Assembly: GCA_022794035.1 (NCBI GenBank)
Contig: JAAWDX010000008.1
Coordinates: 1 to 62,713, forward strand
Reading direction: 5' to 3'
DNA: 62,713 nt
DNA from: Lachnospiraceae bacterium
Lineage (GTDB): Bacteria; Bacillota; Clostridia; Lachnospirales; Bianqueaceae
This document shows, in pieces, positions 59,869-62,713 of this stretch. Made by a program: the position numbers and the translations under genes. Within the stretch, counting starts at the first letter, position 1; the number at the start of each line of letters is the position of its first letter. Under the pieces are notes generated by a model that had not been told where the DNA came from, searched no databases, and was given only the letters and a program-made list of their open reading frames with translations.

Positions 59869-61563
59869 TTAAAGCTGTGTCTGTGTCTGAATGCGTCCCA
59901 TCCGGCCGCCCTCACAGGTAAACGTGAGCTGCGTCCCGGCGGCTGCCTTCACAATCCAGGTTACCTTTTTCTCACAGGGCTCACTCTGCATGGTGTTAGC
60001 CCCTAAGCCCGAGTTGAAGCCGTGGACCCCTGAAAAGCCTGCCAGATGTCCGATTCCCTGCTTGGCCTTACCCTCCAGCACCTCGGCGCCCTCTATCGTC
60101 ACCGTAAGCTCTTTCAGGCTCTTAAGCTTCAGCGCTTCTTTAAAAACATAGGTAGGCAGGAAGCCTGTGTTCATCACATAGGCCTCTACCTTATATACAT
60201 CCTCTGCCATATGCGTAACATCGATCTTGTCGAATTGCACCAGCGGAAGCGTTTTGACCTGACGCAGCATAAAGCGGGTATGCTTCTCCAGCTCCTGCAC
60301 AAGGAATTTGATCGGCGGATTCTGCGCCACATATTTATAATCAACGCCTCCAATCTCCACCTTGCCAAGCTGCGGATGGTCAAAGGGCGTCCAGTCCTTT
60401 ACGCCTTCGCCGTCCAACTCCTTATCGATCCACTGAACATATTTCAGCGCCTCTTCCTCCTGCTCCTCATCCGTTTTGCTTTCCTTCGGCGGGTACTGCA
60501 TCTCCACGCCAACACGCGGATTGATATCCCAGCACTCAATGGTAAAGGTAGGGATGCCCAGGATGAAATGACAGAAATCATCAAATCCTCCATAGGTGGC
60601 CTGACTTCCCGGCGCCATATATTCATCAAACACACTCACCACCGGGTAGCCATTTTCCTCCTGCGCCATCTTGCCCAGCATCTGGTAGATCGCCATATCG
60701 GCAGCCTCTGCCTCTTTTCTCGGCTTAAAGCCGGGCGTATACAGATTCTGCCCGCCTGCGGTATGCATATCCAGTACGCTGCAGATATTCGGATGTGCAA
60801 TCAGAAAATCTGTATTGGCCTTTGTCTCTGGATTACACAGCGGATACGTACCGGCGCCGCGCTGCTCATGCTCGGGTCTCCATCCGATCGGATAGTTGCG
60901 GTTAAAGTCCATGCCAAACTTGCCGGGAGCGCTGAGGATATTCATCCCATCATAGTCCTCAATCACGCCCTCCTGATATACATTGTAAAAATCTCCCGTC
61001 GTGTCATCCGGGCGGCGTTTTGTCATTACGCGCGGATCCTTTTCCGACACCTTCCAGATCCCAAACGGGCTCTTCACACGCATTTTGCGAATCACGCCAT
61101 CTCCGTCCAGATCCTTAGGCTGCAGCCCTGGCATCTCCTCCGTATACGGATACATTCTCGGCACCGACCGCACCATCTCCGGCGTCGTCAGATAATACTC
61201 TGATCCATCCGGCGAAACGCGCGGCAGCACATAAAAGGTATACTTGTCCAGAAGCTCCTGGATCTCCGGCTTGTTATGGTTGGTAAACAGCACATCCAGC
61301 AAGTACATGCAGCACATACAACCTGTTACCTCTCCGGCGTGCAGGTTTCCTTCAATATAATATCCCGGCTTATCCTCATAAGCGCCGGTTTTGGTATTCG
61401 TAACCTCCATCACCCACAAGTTGCGTCCCTCCGGCGAGGTACCGGCAACCGTCAGGCGGGCAAGCTCCGGATATTCCTTCGCATATTTCTGCAAAATATC
61501 CGTAATCTCCTGATACCGATAAAAATGATCGTACGTATACGATACCCGTTCTGTTAGCTTCAT
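59869..61563 (-). CDS. M14 family zinc carboxypeptidase
   Basis: A 564-residue metallopeptidase. The zinc ligands are in GNLHAGEVTG (HxxE) and DMHTAGG, and the catalytic Glu lies in FTIECWDINP. An M14 domain fills about 1-400; the remaining 160 residues are beta-rich and probably hold substrates. No signal peptide is seen, so it works inside the cell. I start at ATG 61563 (MKLTERVSYTY), five bases after GGAGG; earlier codons have no site. It follows pcp by 22 bp; the two peptidases form an operon. Confidence 0.88.
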   Translation of the reverse strand: MKLTERVSYTYDHFYRYQEITDILQKYAKEYPELARLTVAGTSPEGRNLWVMEVTNTKTGAYEDKPGYYIEGNLHAGEVTGCMCCMYLLDVLFTNHNKPEIQELLDKYTFYVLPRVSPDGSEYYLTTPEMVRSVPRMYPYTEEMPGLQPKDLDGDGVIRKMRVKSPFGIWKVSEKDPRVMTKRRPDDTTGDFYNVYQEGVIEDYDGMNILSAPGKFGMDFNRNYPIGWRPEHEQRGAGTYPLCNPETKANTDFLIAHPNICSVLDMHTAGGQNLYTPGFKPRKEAEAADMAIYQMLGKMAQEENGYPVVSVFDEYMAPGSQATYGGFDDFCHFILGIPTFTIECWDINPRVGVEMQYPPKESKTDEEQEEEALKYVQWIDKELDGEGVKDWTPFDHPQLGKVEIGGVDYKYVAQNPPIKFLVQELEKHTRFMLRQVKTLPLVQFDKIDVTHMAEDVYKVEAYVMNTGFLPTYVFKEALKLKSLKELTVTIEGAEVLEGKAKQGIGHLAGFSGVHGFNSGLGANTMQSEPCEKKVTWIVKAAAGTQLTFTCEGGRMGRIQTQTQL

Positions 61564-61585
61564 CATTTCCTCCATTCTAAAGTTC

Positions 61586-62227
61586 TTAGCTCTCTGCGCC
61601 GCTGATCTGCCTGCAGTCCGTTTTATTCGCAATGACCGCGCGAATGCAGACCTCCAGCCCCTGTGCAATTACCGCAAGCGGTAAAGAAGGGGTATGCGGC
61701 TTGTTCTTCACCTGCTCCTCTGCGTACGGTACATGGATAAAGCCTCCCCGAAGCCGCGGAAACTCATGGTCAATATCGTACAGCAGCTGATACATCACAT
61801 CATTACACACATACGTGCCGGCCGAATAGGAAATGGCTGCCGGGATGCCTTCTTTCTTCATCGCTGCCACCATAGCCTTAACCGGAAGCTTTGTAAAATA
61901 GGCGCTGGGACCCTCAGGCTCAATAGCCTCGCTGATTGGCTGATTGCCCTGGTTGTCCGGAATCGGTGCGTCCTGATAATTGATCCCCACAAATTCAGGT
62001 GTAATGCCATTCCGGCCGCCGGCCTGTCCAACACAGATCACAACATCCGGCTGCTCCTTTTGGATTGCCTCACGCACTGCACGGCTTCCTTCTCTAAATA
62101 CCACCGGAATTTCCTTCGTAATCACAGACGCTCCTTCGATCGTCTTCGGCAGCCGCCTGATTGCTTCATATGCCGGATTGATGCTTTCACCGCCAAATGG
62201 CTGAAAGCCCGTAATCAACACCTTCAT
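61586..62227 (-). CDS. pcp: Pyroglutamyl-peptidase I
   Basis: A 213-residue cysteine peptidase that removes N-terminal pyroglutamate from peptides. The start MKVLITGFQPFGGESINPAYE is diagnostic. The catalytic Cys is in SAGTYVCNDVMY, the His in GGFIHVPY, and the Glu in the TPEFVGINY region. It is cytoplasmic. It forms an operon with the M14 carboxypeptidase. Confidence 0.95.
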   Translation of the reverse strand: MKVLITGFQPFGGESINPAYEAIRRLPKTIEGASVITKEIPVVFREGSRAVREAIQKEQPDVVICVGQAGGRNGITPEFVGINYQDAPIPDNQGNQPISEAIEPEGPSAYFTKLPVKAMVAAMKKEGIPAAISYSAGTYVCNDVMYQLLYDIDHEFPRLRGGFIHVPYAEEQVKNKPHTPSLPLAVIAQGLEVCIRAVIANKTDCRQISGAES

Positions 62228-62326
62228 TCAGTCCTACCCCTTTTTAAAAAAGCTTTAATATGAGGTCTATTTTATCACGCTTTTATCCATGAGGCAATGG
62301 TCTAATCATAATTTTGCCAAAGAAAA

Positions 62327-62352
62327 GCAGGAGGCTTTGAGCAGCCTCCTGC
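62327..62352 (-). terminator. Terminator of the small membrane protein operon
   Basis: GCAGGAGGCT (62327-62336) pairs with AGCCTCCTGC (62343-62352) around a 6-nt loop, followed on the minus strand by TTTTCTTT. It ends the transcript of the two small membrane protein genes and separates them from pcp. Confidence 0.85.
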
Positions 62353-62384
62353 CTGTAATGATGATATGTTCTTTCCTATGCGTC

Positions 62385-62570
62385 TTAGGACTCCCTGCGT
62401 CCTGCAGCTCTCTCTGCCATGCTGCTCGCCAGCTCATCCTCCATACTCTTCTCTCTCTTCTTCTGCTTTACCATGTGCACAATCAGCACAACCACCATCG
62501 CCAACAGTATAATCAGCGCCGGTATATCCCACATGCAAAATCCTAACGTCGTATGAATCATTTCACTCAT
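62385..62570 (-). CDS. Small single-helix membrane protein, 61 aa
   Basis: It begins MSEMIHTTLGFCMWDIP, has one hydrophobic helix (PALIILLAMVVVLIVHMV) and a basic then charged tail. AGGAGGAAGAGAAG precedes the ATG, and a terminator follows, so it is very likely real. I do not recognise a family. It follows another small membrane protein gene by 18 bp. Confidence 0.65.
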   Translation of the reverse strand: MSEMIHTTLGFCMWDIPALIILLAMVVVLIVHMVKQKKREKSMEDELASSMAERAAGRRES

Positions 62571-62588
62571 CTTCTCTTCCTCCTTTCC

Positions 62589-62713
62589 TTATCTTCCTGT
62601 TTCCTCTAGCTCTTTCCTTAGCTCAAACATCCGTTTCTGTCTCTTCTTCCGGTCATGCGTGTAGTACAGCTCTACCATAAACGCCACCATAAGCAGGATC
62701 AGATGCAGAATGC
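62589..62713 (-). CDS. Small membrane protein, C-terminal part (partial at window edge)
   Basis: An open minus-strand frame reaches the window end and stops at TAA 62589-62591. The visible 40 residues are a hydrophobic helix (ILHLILLMVAFMVELYY) followed by a basic stretch THDRKKRQKRMFEL and an acidic end. The layout resembles the next gene (one helix, basic tail). The start lies outside the window. Function unknown. Confidence 0.55.
   Translation of the reverse strand, partial: ILHLILLMVAFMVELYYTHDRKKRQKRMFELRKELEETGR

Overview
The window reads as about 63 kb of chromosome from an anaerobic Gram-positive bacterium of class Clostridia, most like family Lachnospiraceae. The evidence is a single-chain pyruvate:ferredoxin oxidoreductase, a class II galactose-1-phosphate uridylyltransferase, a class B sortase, a DarA-type c-di-AMP receptor, the Firmicutes gene order tmk-darA-holB-ricT-trmN6, an infC-rpmI-rplT operon and strong AGGAGG ribosome sites. 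No tRNA, rRNA or CRISPR array was seen. About four fifths of the genes lie on the minus strand. The left edge (2-133) is the C-terminal end of a large serine recombinase, so the window starts where an integrated element stops.

Layout. 0.2-5.1 kb: a zincin-like membrane protein, then a phosphate module (Na/Pi symporter, PhoB-type regulator, PhoR-type kinase) with a Pho box in front. 5.1-14.1 kb: a heterodimeric ABC exporter, a membrane-free GHKL kinase and LytTR regulator, then murG, galE, mtnN and a glycosylasparaginase in one co-directional run. 14.2-27.3 kb: PFOR, a cyclophilin lipoprotein, a galactokinase-GalT fusion, a second murG, HIT, rsmI, and trkH-trkA, where trkH carries an in-frame TAG. 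27.9-33.2 kb: a small membrane protein, a DUF362 ferredoxin protein and the trmN6-ricT-holB-darA-tmk cluster. 33.4-40.1 kb: an unknown protein, a GNAT protein, a split ThrE-type exporter, a TPP-riboswitch-controlled thiamine-precursor ABC transporter ending in a TatD hydrolase, and Hsp20. 40.4-48.6 kb: pyrE, an M42 peptidase, a HAD phosphatase, sortase B, a degenerate aldo/keto reductase, smpB, secG, phosphoesterases, a DUF4397 protein and an ArsR-type regulator. 48.9-55.5 kb: a DUF6514 protein, infC-rpmI-rplT with an L20-type leader, a second OmpR two-component system with a lipoprotein, and a truncated alanine racemase-like gene behind a second Pho box. 55.6-62.7 kb: an orphan Phd-type antitoxin, a phosphodiesterase, a TPR membrane protein, folC, an M14 carboxypeptidase, pyroglutamyl peptidase and two small membrane proteins.

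The most unusual non-coding signal is an interspersed repeat with at least three copies, at 27431-27725 (plus), 40142-40382 (minus) and a divergent one near 18066-18205 (plus). The two best copies share an array of 18-bp tandem units, a long near-identical core and a strong central hairpin whose stem differs by compensatory base-pair changes. This is the best candidate here for an undescribed element. Other points of note are the galK-galT fusion, two MurG paralogues each next to a Leloir gene, the trkH amber codon, and two Pho boxes, one in front of an alanine racemase-like gene whose ribosome site lies in a long inverted repeat.
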